Below, one piece after another: positions 1-9,166 of a stretch of 64,000 nt of DNA (positions within the stretch are counted from its first letter, which is position 1; each line of letters opens with the position of its first letter). The notes under the pieces are model-generated. The model made no database searches and was not told the DNA's origin. It was given only the letters and a program-made list of their open reading frames with translations. A program made the position numbers and the translations under genes. The DNA comes from Sulfitobacter delicatus (GTDB lineage: Bacteria > Pseudomonadota > Alphaproteobacteria > Rhodobacterales > Rhodobacteraceae): positions 583,308 to 647,307 of the forward strand of contig NZ_FNBP01000001.1 of the NCBI RefSeq assembly GCF_900102535.1, given 5' to 3'.

Positions 1-2
1 GC

Positions 3-725
3 GCCGTAGACAACGTTAGCTTCACATTGAACCGTGGCGAACGGCTGGGACTTGTCGGCGAGTCCGGTTGTGGGAAATCGACGCTAACGCGGGCGATTCT
101 GGGCCTCGAGCCGGTTCAGGAGGGCAGTATCCTATTGGATGGCGAGCCGGTCTTTACCGGAACAAAGCCCAATCTGAATGTCCGTCGTAAGCTGCAGGTG
201 GTCTTCCAAGACCCTTTCGGCAGCTTCAATCCGCGCCATAGGGTCGACCGTCTGGTGACCGAGCCATTTCACCTGCTCGACACCCCGCCCCAAGGCGCGG
301 AGCGAACCCGTGCGATTGATGAGGCACTCACCGCCGTGGGGCTGAGACCCAAAGACGCCCGCAAATACATTCACGAGTTTTCCGGCGGCCAGCGCCAGCG
401 GATCGCCATTGCCCGCGCGCTCATCATCCGGCCAGAGTTGATCCTTTTCGACGAAGCTGTCAGCGCCCTCGATGTCTCTGTCCGGGCGCAGATCCTCGAC
501 CTTCTGGCTGATCTATGTGGCCACTATGACCTCACCTATCTCTTTATCTCGCATGATCTGTCAGTCGTGCGCAGCGTGACGGACCGTGTCTTAGTGATGA
601 AATCCGGGCAGATCGTTGAGGCAGGCGAAACGGCGAAGGTCTTTGATGCGCCGCAACATGCCTATACCCAAGCGCTGATCGCTGCCGCACCCGTGCTGCC
701 CGACCTGTCGCAAGCGACAGGTTAA
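3..725 (+). CDS. Dipeptide/oligopeptide ABC transporter ATP-binding protein (5' end outside window)
   Basis: ATPase of an Opp/Dpp-type peptide importer, acting on the cytoplasmic face of the membrane. The reading frame is open from base 3, so the N-terminus lies upstream; a TTG at 27 is internal. About 240 residues are visible, containing Walker A (GESGCGKST), a Q-loop (VVFQDPFGSFNPR), the ABC signature (FSGGQRQRIAIARAL), Walker B (LILFDEAVSALD) and the switch His (FISHDLSVV). The tail resembles the C-terminal extension of the OppF/DppF family. It may be the second half of a DppD-DppF fusion, which cannot be judged from this fragment. It ends 202 bases before the TRAP genes and is probably a separate unit. 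Confidence 0.9.
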   Translation, partial: AVDNVSFTLNRGERLGLVGESGCGKSTLTRAILGLEPVQEGSILLDGEPVFTGTKPNLNVRRKLQVVFQDPFGSFNPRHRVDRLVTEPFHLLDTPPQGAERTRAIDEALTAVGLRPKDARKYIHEFSGGQRQRIAIARALIIRPELILFDEAVSALDVSVRAQILDLLADLCGHYDLTYLFISHDLSVVRSVTDRVLVMKSGQIVEAGETAKVFDAPQHAYTQALIAAAPVLPDLSQATG

Positions 726-826
726 CGGGCCGATTGATCGAAACGGCAAACCGTCTTAACCTGTTTAGGAGATTCCCGCACTGCGAGCGTGGCCGTCACC
801 TGGCCCCTCACGCAAAGTGGAATTTC

Positions 827-857
827 CCAAGACGGTTCAATTGCCTAATCGTCTTGG
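827..857. promoter_or_regulatory. Spaced inverted repeat upstream of the TRAP operon (candidate operator)
   Basis: CCAAGACG (827-834) and CGTCTTGG (850-857) are perfect 8-bp inverted half-sites separated by 15 bases, so their centres are about two helical turns apart. The pair lies 70 bases upstream of the TRAP binding-protein start, as expected for a dimeric regulator. No regulator gene is adjacent, so the binding protein is unknown. Confidence 0.4.
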
Positions 858-927
858 CGCTCTACTTGTGCATGCAATGGCGTCCGCCTAAAGGGTGGGC
901 CGCCAATATAACAATGGGAGACATCTT

Positions 928-1887
928 ATGAAAATGTTCAAAATGCTCGCGATGACCGGCGCCATGGTAGCTGGTTCCGCGGCCATGGCTCAGGAAAAGT
1001 TCATCACCATCGGCACCGGTGGCCAGACGGGCGTTTACTTCGTCGTTGGTCAGTCGATCTGCCGTCTGGTGAACCGCGGCACTGCGGATCACAACCTGAA
1101 ATGCACCGCGCCGTCGACCGGCGGCTCCATCGCCAACATCAACGCGATCAAAGCGGGCGACATGGACATGGGAGTTGCCCAGTCCGACTGGCAGTTCCAC
1201 GCCTATAACGGCTCCTCGCAGTTCGAAGGCGATAAGTTCGACAACCTGCGCGCGGTTTTCTCTGTGCATGGTGAGCCGTTCAACGTGATCGCCCGTGCCG
1301 ACAGCGGCATCGAGTCCTTTGACGATCTCAAGGGTAAGCGCGTCAACATCGGCAACCCCGGTTCCGGCCAGCGCGCCACCATGGAAGTCGTGATGGACGC
1401 CAAGGGCTGGACGCTGGACGATTTCGCTCTGGCCTCCGAGCTGAAGCCTGCTGAGCAAGCGGCTGCTCTAGGCGACAACAAGGTCGACGCGATCATCTAC
1501 ACCGTGGGCCACCCCAACGGTTCCATCCAAGAAGCCGTATCGACCATCGACGCCAAGCTGGTGCCGGTCGACGGTGACGCGATCCAAGGTCTGATCGACG
1601 ACAACCCATACTACGCCGAGGCCACCGTGCCGGGCGGCATGTACAAGGGCACTGACGAAGACGTCAAAACCTTCGGCGTGAAAGCGACATTCGTCACCTC
1701 CGCTGATGTTGACGAGGACGTGGTCTATCAAGTGGTTAAAGCGGTTTTCGACAACTTCGACCGCTTTAAGCGCCTGCACCCTGCCTTCGAAAACCTGACC
1801 GAAGAAGAAATGATCTCCGGCGGTCTGTCGGCTCCGCTGCACCCGGGCGCCGAGAAATACTACAAAGAGCAAGGCTGGATCGAATAA
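928..1887 (+). CDS. TAXI-family TRAP transporter solute-binding protein
   Basis: Periplasmic receptor of a TRAP transporter. The 319-residue product starts with a signal peptide (basic MKMFK, hydrophobic core, cleavage near AMAQE), then the TAXI-family opening FITIGTGGQTGVYFVVGQ and the motif GKRVNIGNPGSGQRAT. The start at 928 was chosen because GGGAG lies just upstream and the signal peptide begins there; a GTG at 895 would add eleven unlikely residues. It is followed by a hairpin and then the fused permease. TAXI proteins are known to bind small acids such as glutamate or 2-oxoglutarate; the ligand here cannot be read from sequence. Confidence 0.93.
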   Translation: MKMFKMLAMTGAMVAGSAAMAQEKFITIGTGGQTGVYFVVGQSICRLVNRGTADHNLKCTAPSTGGSIANINAIKAGDMDMGVAQSDWQFHAYNGSSQFEGDKFDNLRAVFSVHGEPFNVIARADSGIESFDDLKGKRVNIGNPGSGQRATMEVVMDAKGWTLDDFALASELKPAEQAAALGDNKVDAIIYTVGHPNGSIQEAVSTIDAKLVPVDGDAIQGLIDDNPYYAEATVPGGMYKGTDEDVKTFGVKATFVTSADVDEDVVYQVVKAVFDNFDRFKRLHPAFENLTEEEMISGGLSAPLHPGAEKYYKEQGWIE

Positions 1888-1914
1888 TCTTCTAGTATTT
1901 GCGTGACATAACAA

Positions 1915-1942
1915 CTCTGGCGGCGGTACGCTGCCGTCAGAG
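1915..1942 (+). terminator. Stem-loop between binding protein and permease (attenuator-like)
   Basis: CTCTGGCGGCG and CGCTGCCGTCAGAG can pair, with two G-T wobbles, around a short loop. There is no T-tract, so it is more likely an RNA-stabilising or attenuating hairpin that keeps the binding protein more abundant than the permease. Confidence 0.4.
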
Positions 1943-1999
1943 ACCCAACAAAGAAGAATAGAAGCACCCGTCATAAGATGGGGCTGACAGGGGGACGAT

Positions 2000-4753
2000 A
2001 TGTCGGAGAAGGACCAGCAAAAGGCGGCTGCCGTCGAGACCGCTGCAACCGGTGATCGCGGCGGATTAAGTCAGGCAGAACTTGACGAACTTGTTGCTTC
2101 TTCTGATACGGGCGGACGCGCTGTTGCGGGCCCCATGGGCACTCTTTTGCTGTTGGTGGCACTCGCTTGGTCGCTGTTTCAGCTCTATATCGCTTCGCCC
2201 TTCGGCCTGTTTAACGACACGCTTGCGCGGTCCATCCACCTCGGCTTTGCTGTTTTCCTTGGCATTATGGTCTTCCCGGCCACGCGCACCAGCTTTCAGG
2301 TGGCGCTTGGTGTCATCGTGCCTATCGTGCTCGCAGCCCTTTTCATGGCCAGCACAAAGGATTCGACCGCCGTTTGGTGGATCCCGATCCCGGCGCTTTT
2401 TGTCATCGCGACAGTGCTGCTCGGCTCACCTAAGAACCGCATCCCAATCTGGGAATGGGCCTTGGCCATCGTCGGCACCTTCTGTGCGCTTTATCTCTTC
2501 ATTTTCTACCGCGAGATTGCCAATCGCGTCGGCGCGCCTATCCTGCCTGACTATATCGCAGGCGTCACTGGCCTGCTGATCCTGCTCGAAGCCACGCGCC
2601 GCGCGCTCGGGCCGGCTTTGATGATCGTGGCGAGCCTATTTCTGTTCTACACCGTGCTCGGCCCCTATATGCCCAGCATTATCGCGCATAAGGGCAACAG
2701 CCTGTCCGAGATTGTGAACCACCAGTGGATCACCACCGAAGGCGTCTTTGGCATCGCCCTTGGTGTTTCGACCTCTTTCGTCTTCCTTTTCGTGCTTTTC
2801 GGTTCGCTGTTGGACCGTGCAGGCGCGGGCAACTATTTCATTCAGGTCGCCTTTAGCCTCATGGGCCACATGCGTGGTGGACCGGCGAAAGCGGCGGTCG
2901 TGGCTTCGGCGATGACGGGCCTGATCTCAGGCTCCTCCATCGCTAACGTGGTGACCACGGGTACGTTTACCATTCCGTTGATGAAGAAGGTCGGCTTTAA
3001 CTCCGAAAAAGCCGGTGCTGTCGAGGTGGCCTCTTCGGTCAACGGTCAGATCATGCCGCCCGTGATGGGGGCTGCGGCCTTCCTCATGGTCGAATATGTC
3101 GGCATCCCCTACTTCGACGTCGTGAAACATGCCTTCCTTCCGGCGGTGATTTCTTACATCGCACTGGTGTACATCGTACACCTTGAGGCGATGAAGGCCG
3201 GGATGCAGGGCTTGCCGCGCGCATATACGCCCAAGCCGCTTGTGCAGCAGCTGATCGGCATCGCATTTGCGATTATCGCGATCTGCGCGTTGTCCTTTGC
3301 CGTTTATTATCTGATGGGCTGGATCCGTCCGGCATTCCCAGAAACGGCGGGCTATATCATCTTTGTCTTCCTCACCGCGGTCTATGTCGGGCTGCTCTAT
3401 GTGGCGAGCAAGGAAGAGCCGCTCAAGCTCGACGACCCGAATGCCGAGGTAACGTCCCTGCCGATGCCCGGGCCCACCGCCCGCTCCGGTTTGCACTTTA
3501 TCCTACCGGTTGTCGTGCTGGTCTGGGCGCTGATGGTCGACCGTCTGTCGCCGGGCCTCTCGGCCTTCTGGGCAGCGGCTTACATGATTTTCATCCTGCT
3601 TACACAACGCCCACTGATGGCGATGTTCCGGGGTGAGAGCCAGTTTGTGAATGACATCAAAGAAGGCGTGTTTGACTTGATCGACGGCCTTGTCACCGGC
3701 GCGCGCAACATGATCGGTATCGGCATTGCGACCGCGACCGCAGGTATCATCGTTGGTGCGGTCAGCCAGACAGGCGTCGGTTCGGCGCTGGCGGATGTGG
3801 TTGAGGTGCTGTCGGGCGGCAATATCCTTGCGATCCTCTTCCTGACTGCGGTGCTGTCGCTGATACTCGGCATGGGCCTGCCCACCACGGCGAACTACAT
3901 CGTGGTCTCGGCGCTGCTCGCACCGGTGATCGTGACGTTGGGCCAACAGAACGGTCTGATTGTGCCGCTGATCGCCGTGCACCTCTTTGTCTTCTACTTT
4001 GGCATCATGGCGGACGTGACCCCGCCGGTGGGGCTTGCGAGCTTCGCCGCGGCGGCTGTGTCGGGCGGTGATCCGATCCGCACCGGTTTGGTGGCCTTCT
4101 TCTACAGCCTGCGCACCGCGGCGCTGCCGTTCCTGTTCATTTTCAACACCGAGCTTTTGCTGATCGGCGTCGGATGGGGGCAGGGGCTGTTCATCTTCGT
4201 GGTCGCGACCGTGGCGATGCTGCTCTTTGCAGCGGCGACGCAGGGCTGGTTCCTAACCCGTAACCGTTTCTATGAAACAATCGCGCTCTTGCTGATCGCC
4301 TTTACGCTCTTCCGCCCGGGCTTCTGGATGGACATGATCTCGCCGCCCTATAGCGAAGAGGCGCCGACCGAGATCGTACAGGCTGCCGAAGAAACCCCGG
4401 CAGGGGAACGGCTGCGACTGCGGGTCTCCGGCGTCAACGACCTTGGGGATCCGTTGGAATTTGTCGCGCTGTTGCCGATTGGGGAGGGCGAAACCGGGGC
4501 CGAGAAATTGGAAGCCTCTGGCCTGGTGTTCCGTGAGGATGGCGACAAGATGATCATCGACGACGTGGTCTATGACAGCCCTGCGCAATCTGCCGGGCTC
4601 GATTGGGACCAAGAAGTGTTGCGCGTGCTGAAGCCTGTGCCGCAGCCCAGCAAATACTGGATGTTCATCCCGGCGCTTCTGCTGCTGGCGTTAGTGGTCT
4701 TCCTGCAACGGGGCCGCGCTGAGCGGACCTCCCGCCAGTCCGCGACAGCCTGA
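2000..4753 (+). CDS. TRAP transporter fused permease (DctQ-DctM type, TAXI class)
   Basis: Membrane component of a TRAP secondary transporter, 917 residues, with the small (4TM) and large (12TM) subunits fused as is usual for TAXI systems. Many hydrophobic segments run from about residue 45 to 790. The DctM-like part includes GSSIANVVTTGTFTIPLMK and GMGLPTTANYIV. After the last membrane segments there is a soluble stretch (about residues 795-880, with VVYDSPAQSAGLDWDQEVLRV) resembling the DUF3394/PDZ-like tail of these proteins, then a final membrane helix and a basic end. The start follows AGGGGGACG. It presumably works with the binding protein at 928 and the stress protein at 4766. Confidence 0.93.
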   Translation: MSEKDQQKAAAVETAATGDRGGLSQAELDELVASSDTGGRAVAGPMGTLLLLVALAWSLFQLYIASPFGLFNDTLARSIHLGFAVFLGIMVFPATRTSFQVALGVIVPIVLAALFMASTKDSTAVWWIPIPALFVIATVLLGSPKNRIPIWEWALAIVGTFCALYLFIFYREIANRVGAPILPDYIAGVTGLLILLEATRRALGPALMIVASLFLFYTVLGPYMPSIIAHKGNSLSEIVNHQWITTEGVFGIALGVSTSFVFLFVLFGSLLDRAGAGNYFIQVAFSLMGHMRGGPAKAAVVASAMTGLISGSSIANVVTTGTFTIPLMKKVGFNSEKAGAVEVASSVNGQIMPPVMGAAAFLMVEYVGIPYFDVVKHAFLPAVISYIALVYIVHLEAMKAGMQGLPRAYTPKPLVQQLIGIAFAIIAICALSFAVYYLMGWIRPAFPETAGYIIFVFLTAVYVGLLYVASKEEPLKLDDPNAEVTSLPMPGPTARSGLHFILPVVVLVWALMVDRLSPGLSAFWAAAYMIFILLTQRPLMAMFRGESQFVNDIKEGVFDLIDGLVTGARNMIGIGIATATAGIIVGAVSQTGVGSALADVVEVLSGGNILAILFLTAVLSLILGMGLPTTANYIVVSALLAPVIVTLGQQNGLIVPLIAVHLFVFYFGIMADVTPPVGLASFAAAAVSGGDPIRTGLVAFFYSLRTAALPFLFIFNTELLLIGVGWGQGLFIFVVATVAMLLFAAATQGWFLTRNRFYETIALLLIAFTLFRPGFWMDMISPPYSEEAPTEIVQAAEETPAGERLRLRVSGVNDLGDPLEFVALLPIGEGETGAEKLEASGLVFREDGDKMIIDDVVYDSPAQSAGLDWDQEVLRVLKPVPQPSKYWMFIPALLLLALVVFLQRGRAERTSRQSATA

Positions 4754-4765
4754 GGAGGGCGCGCT

Positions 4766-5197
4766 ATGTTTGATAACATCTTGCTGACGATTGACCTGAG
4801 CGATCCCAAATCTTGGGAAAAGGCTCTCCCACAGTCGATCGACATGATCCGTCTGTCCAAGGGCACGCTCCATATCCTCTCGGTCGTGCCTGACATGGGG
4901 ACGCCTTTGGTTGAGGGATTCTTCCCGCAGGACTACGAAAAGAAGGCAACCGCGCGGGCTGCGCAGGAACTTGCCAAGCTTGTCGACCGCGAAGTGCCTG
5001 ATGACATAAAGGTGAAGCAACACCTCAAATTTGGTAAGATTCACCGTGAGGCGCTAAAAACGATAAAGAAATCAGATGCTGATCTGGTCGTCATGGGCTC
5101 CGAACATCCTGACAAGCTACGAGAATTTCTCGTCGGCTCAAATGCAGACCGAATCGTGCGTCGTTCCCCTGTTTCCGTTCTGGTCGTGAGGGCGTAA
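4766..5197 (+). CDS. Universal stress protein (UspA family), TRAP-associated
   Basis: Cytoplasmic 143-residue Usp-fold protein starting MFDNILLTIDLS and ending in the nucleotide-binding region MGSEHP...FLVGSNADRIVRRSPVSVLVV, so ATP binding is likely. It begins 12 bases after the permease stop, with GGAGG in between, so it belongs to the transporter operon. In Halomonas the Usp TeaD is encoded with the TeaABC TRAP transporter and modulates it; a similar role here is inferred from context. Confidence 0.9.
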   Translation: MFDNILLTIDLSDPKSWEKALPQSIDMIRLSKGTLHILSVVPDMGTPLVEGFFPQDYEKKATARAAQELAKLVDREVPDDIKVKQHLKFGKIHREALKTIKKSDADLVVMGSEHPDKLREFLVGSNADRIVRRSPVSVLVVRA

Positions 5198-5264
5198 GAG
5201 ACGTGAATCGCGGAATGAAGCAGGGAAATGTTCCAATGCGCCGCGTTGCTCGGAGTATTCACGC

Positions 5265-6347
5265 ATGACCCCCTTCGCCATCGCCGGCGTGCAAATGTAC
5301 GTCAACGCCCTGCAGCCCAATGTCGACGGCATGATTCACCGGCTCGACATCCTGATGGCGCGCTTCCCTTGGACGCAGATGGTGCTGTTCTCCGAGCTTG
5401 CGCCCTTCGGCCCGCTGGACCGTTTCGCTCTGCCGCCAGAGAACGAGACGATTGAGGTCTTCCAAGCCGCCGCGCGCAAGCACCGGGTCTGGCTGATCCC
5501 CGGCTCGATGTTCCTCAAGCACCCCGAAGATGGCCGGGTCTATAACACCTCGGTCGTGATCAACCCCGAAGGTGAAGTGGTGCGCCGCTATGCCAAGATG
5601 TTCCCCTTCCGGCCATATGAAGCCGGGGTCGCGGCGGGGAATGAATTCTGCATCTTCGACGTGCCGAACGTGGGCCGCTTTGGCCTGTCGATCTGCTATG
5701 ACATGTGGTTCCCCGAGACCACGCGCCAACTGACCTCGCAAGGGGTCGAAGTGCTGCTGCACCCGGTGCTGACCGGCACGACCGACCGCGATGCGGAACT
5801 TGCCATCGCGCGGGCTACGGCGGCGCAGTTCCAGTGCTATATCTTCGACGTGAACGGTCTTGGCGCGGGCGGCGTGGGCAAATCCTGCGTCGTCGACCCG
5901 ACATCGATGGTTCTGCACCAGTCTGCGGGCCAAGAAGACATGTTCCCAATCGAGATCGACCTGAACATGGTGCGCCGCCAGCGCGAGACCGGGATGAAGG
6001 GTCTGGGCCAGTTGCTGAAATCTTTCCGCGACCGGTCGACTGATTTCCCGATCTATGACCGCGAAAGCGGTGCTGACGCCTATCTGAACACGCTCGGCCC
6101 GCTCGAAATCCCGCAACAGGGCACCCGCGCCGGTCTGCACGTAGATGTACCGGGCCAGCAAGTGCCCGCCGAGCTTCCCGCCTACAAGGGCAAGAATGGT
6201 TTCCCACCAGAGCCTCTTGCCAGCCCCACCGCGGGCACCGCGCCCGAAGTGGCGCAGTCTCCGGCGCCTGCCGCACCCGCTGCGGCGACGCCTAATCCAC
6301 CAACCCCGCCCGTCACCGTCGGGCAGAATGACAATACCAGCGGCTAG
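5265..6347 (+). CDS. Carbon-nitrogen hydrolase (nitrilase superfamily)
   Basis: A 360-residue enzyme predicted to hydrolyse a C-N bond (amide, carbamoyl or nitrile). The catalytic triad is visible: Glu44 (LFSELAPFG), Lys111 (YAKMFPF) and Cys144 (SICYDMWFPE). The nitrilase fold ends near residue 275. The last ~50 residues are a Pro/Ala-rich, probably disordered tail absent from typical family members. It is first in a tight run with a decarboxylase, an ATP-grasp enzyme, a C45-like protein and a CoA-racemase-like enzyme. N-carbamoylputrescine amidase-like activity would fit an amine pathway, but specificity cannot be assigned. Confidence 0.88.
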   Translation: MTPFAIAGVQMYVNALQPNVDGMIHRLDILMARFPWTQMVLFSELAPFGPLDRFALPPENETIEVFQAAARKHRVWLIPGSMFLKHPEDGRVYNTSVVINPEGEVVRRYAKMFPFRPYEAGVAAGNEFCIFDVPNVGRFGLSICYDMWFPETTRQLTSQGVEVLLHPVLTGTTDRDAELAIARATAAQFQCYIFDVNGLGAGGVGKSCVVDPTSMVLHQSAGQEDMFPIEIDLNMVRRQRETGMKGLGQLLKSFRDRSTDFPIYDRESGADAYLNTLGPLEIPQQGTRAGLHVDVPGQQVPAELPAYKGKNGFPPEPLASPTAGTAPEVAQSPAPAAPAAATPNPPTPPVTVGQNDNTSG

Positions 6348-6413
6348 ACCGAGGTAAGGTTCGCGCGTTTCGCAGCCTGATGCATCGGTCGGCCCTCCAG
6401 CAGAGGACGCCTG

Positions 6414-9149
6414 ATGCATTCCATGAACGACTATTCCTCGGCCATACAACTGCGTTCTGACCGGTGGAGCGCGCTGCGCGCCGCCACCACCGCTCTTGCG
6501 CGAGATGCAAAGGGAAAGGGCGCAGCCGCAGGGCGCAAGGATATCGAGGCGCTGTTCGACTCACTTGCTCTGATCGAGCCCTATTGGGCCTTTCCGGGCA
6601 TGGGCGCTTTTGACCACATGCGCCGGCAATTCACCCACGGGAATTATGAGGATCTGGCTTTTGCCGTTAACCGTGTGACCCGCGCCCTGACCACCGGCGC
6701 CTACCGGCGCCGGACCATCCCGCTGGAGCGGGATTCGCTGGATCAGGACGAACACGACGACGAGGCCATGCAGCCACCCGAGGCGCGTGCACTGGCCAAG
6801 CCCTATTTCGAAGTGCTGATTGTCGACAGCGTGAACGAGCATCAGGAACGCTGGCTGCGCAACAACGTGAGCCGCATGCGCCGTCCAGAGGATCCGTTCA
6901 TCTATGAGGCGGTGGTGGTGCCCAGCCTCGAAGACGCGCTCATTGCGGTGATGTTCAACCACAACATCCAAGCCATCGTGGTGCGCCCCGGCCTCACGCT
7001 GAAATCCAAAGTGGATCAGTCAATCCTGACCCGCTACCTCGCCCGCGCCGGAGGCCGAGACGAGATCGACGCGCTGCATCCCGAAAGCTATGGGCCTGAA
7101 CTGTGCCGCATGATCGCCAAGGTGCGCCCCGAATTGGACGCCTATCTTGTGACGGAGCGCTCGGTTGAGGATATCGCGGGCCTTGATCTGGGGATCTGTC
7201 GGCGGGTTTTCTACAACCAAGAAGACTTTATGGAACTGCACTTGAACATCTTGCGAGGAGTGCAGGCGCGGGCCAAGTCGCCCTTCTTCACCGCGCTGGT
7301 GGAATATTCCAAACAGCCGACGGGCGTCTTTCACGCCATGCCAATCAGCCGCGGTAAATCGATCACCCGAAGTCACTGGATTCAAGATATGGGGGCCTTT
7401 TACGGGCCTAACATCTTCCTCGCAGAGACTTCAGCAACGTCGGGCGGACTCGACAGTCTGCTTGAGCCGCATGGACCGATCAAAGAAGCGCAAGAACTCG
7501 CCAGCCGGGCCTTCGGCTCTAAACAGACATTTTTCGCCACCAACGGCACCTCGACCTGTAACAAGATCGTCGTGCAGGCACTGGTGCGGCCCGGTGACAT
7601 CGTTCTAGTCGACCGCGATTGCCACAAGTCGCATCACTACGGCATGGTGCTGGCGGGCGCACAGGTCAGTTACCTCGACAGCTATCCGCTCAATGAATAC
7701 TCGATGTACGGCGCGGTACCGCTGCGGGAAATCAAGGAGCGGCTATTGGAGCTTAAGGCCGCGGGCAAGCTTGATCGCGTGCGCATGCTACTGCTGACCA
7801 ACTGCACCTTTGACGGGCTGGTCTATAACGTCGAGCGGGTGATGGAGGAATGTCTGGCGATCAAGCCAGACCTGATCTTCCTCTGGGATGAGGCGTGGTT
7901 CGCTTTTGCCCGGTTTAGTCCCACATATCGCCAGCGCACGGCGATGAACGCGGCCAATGTGCTGCGCGAAAAGTTCAAATCCGAAGCCCATGCCGCGGCC
8001 TATGAAGAGCAGCAGAAAACGCTGAAGGATGCAGACGAGGAGACCCTGCTGAACACCCGTCTGATCCCACCGCCGCAGGCGCGGGTGCGGGCCTATGCAA
8101 CGCAATCGACCCACAAGACGCTGACCTCTCTGCGCCAAGGGTCGATGATCCACGTCAACGATCAGGACTTTAAAGGCGAGGTGGAGCAAAGCTTTCACGA
8201 AGCTTATATGACCCACACGTCGACCTCGCCGAACTATCAGATCATCGCCTCGCTTGATGTCGGTCGGCGGCAGGTGGAACTAGAAGGCTTCGAGTTTGTG
8301 CAACGTCAGGTCGAAGCGGCCATGTCGATGCGCCGCGCGATCAGTGAACACCCCCTGCTCAGCAAGTACTTCAAAGTGCTCTCTGCCGGTGACATGATCC
8401 CGGAGATGCACCGTGAAAGCGGGGTGACCAGCTATTACGACGTCGAACAGGGCTGGACCGATATGTGGGACTGCTGGGAGCAGGACGAGTTTGTGCTCGA
8501 CGCGACCCGCGTCACCCTCGCCGTGGGCGGCACCGGCTGGGATGGCGATACCTTCAAGACGCAGATTTTGATGGATAAGTACGGCATCCAGATCAACAAG
8601 ACCTCGCGCAATACCGTGTTGTTTATGACCAACATCGGCACCACGCGCTCTTCGGTCGCTTACCTGATCGAAGTGTTGGTCGAGATCGCGAAATCACTGG
8701 ACGAATTGCTCGACGATGCCAGCCGGATGGAACGGCTGTCGTTCGATCGTCGCGTCACCAACCTGATGGATAATTATCCCCCGCTGCCGGATTTCAGCAA
8801 ATTCCACGATGCTTTCCGCGCAGCGGATACGCCTGAGGGGGACATTCGCACGGCCTTCTTCCTCTCCTATGATGAGAAAAACTGTGACTACCTCGACCTG
8901 AACGGCTCACTGCAAGAGGCGATGGACGCGGGAGATACCGTGGTCTCAGCCAGTTTTATCATCCCCTATCCGCCCGGCTTTCCGATCCTTGTCCCCGGAC
9001 AGGTCGTCAGCCAGGAAATTCTCGACTTTATGCGTGCATTAGACGTGAGCGAGATCCATGGATACCGGCCCGATCTGGGCCTGCGCGTCTTTACAACCGA
9101 TGCGCTGAGCCGCGTACGCGGCAAAGACCTTTCTTCTTCACCCGTTTGA
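6414..9149 (+). CDS. Orn/Lys/Arg-type PLP decarboxylase with long N-terminal extension
   Basis: Fold-type I PLP decarboxylase that should convert a basic amino acid into an amine. The PLP lysine is Lys568 in STHKTLTSLRQGS; the cofactor region FATNGTSTCNKIVVQAL and the acidic motif LIFLWDEAWFAF are present. A receiver-like wing domain (FEVLIVDSVNEHQERWLRNN) precedes them. At 911 residues it is about 150-200 longer than E. coli SpeC, LdcI or AdiA, mostly because of roughly 130 extra N-terminal residues with no motif I recognise. The ATG at 6414 is taken as start; 6423 is an alternative. Substrate (Orn, Lys or Arg) cannot be told from sequence. Confidence 0.9.
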   Translation: MHSMNDYSSAIQLRSDRWSALRAATTALARDAKGKGAAAGRKDIEALFDSLALIEPYWAFPGMGAFDHMRRQFTHGNYEDLAFAVNRVTRALTTGAYRRRTIPLERDSLDQDEHDDEAMQPPEARALAKPYFEVLIVDSVNEHQERWLRNNVSRMRRPEDPFIYEAVVVPSLEDALIAVMFNHNIQAIVVRPGLTLKSKVDQSILTRYLARAGGRDEIDALHPESYGPELCRMIAKVRPELDAYLVTERSVEDIAGLDLGICRRVFYNQEDFMELHLNILRGVQARAKSPFFTALVEYSKQPTGVFHAMPISRGKSITRSHWIQDMGAFYGPNIFLAETSATSGGLDSLLEPHGPIKEAQELASRAFGSKQTFFATNGTSTCNKIVVQALVRPGDIVLVDRDCHKSHHYGMVLAGAQVSYLDSYPLNEYSMYGAVPLREIKERLLELKAAGKLDRVRMLLLTNCTFDGLVYNVERVMEECLAIKPDLIFLWDEAWFAFARFSPTYRQRTAMNAANVLREKFKSEAHAAAYEEQQKTLKDADEETLLNTRLIPPPQARVRAYATQSTHKTLTSLRQGSMIHVNDQDFKGEVEQSFHEAYMTHTSTSPNYQIIASLDVGRRQVELEGFEFVQRQVEAAMSMRRAISEHPLLSKYFKVLSAGDMIPEMHRESGVTSYYDVEQGWTDMWDCWEQDEFVLDATRVTLAVGGTGWDGDTFKTQILMDKYGIQINKTSRNTVLFMTNIGTTRSSVAYLIEVLVEIAKSLDELLDDASRMERLSFDRRVTNLMDNYPPLPDFSKFHDAFRAADTPEGDIRTAFFLSYDEKNCDYLDLNGSLQEAMDAGDTVVSASFIIPYPPGFPILVPGQVVSQEILDFMRALDVSEIHGYRPDLGLRVFTTDALSRVRGKDLSSSPV

Positions 9150-9166
9150 CCAAAAGGACCAACGAC

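Noticed and set aside
734..931. Short frame between the ABC ATPase and the TRAP binding protein
   Set aside because: It overlaps the start of the binding-protein gene, has no ribosome site and no recognisable features.
5259..6449. Long open frame (396 codons) antisense to the nitrilase gene
   Set aside because: High-GC shadow: the plus-strand gene has a clear catalytic triad, and the antisense product is Arg/His-rich without motifs.
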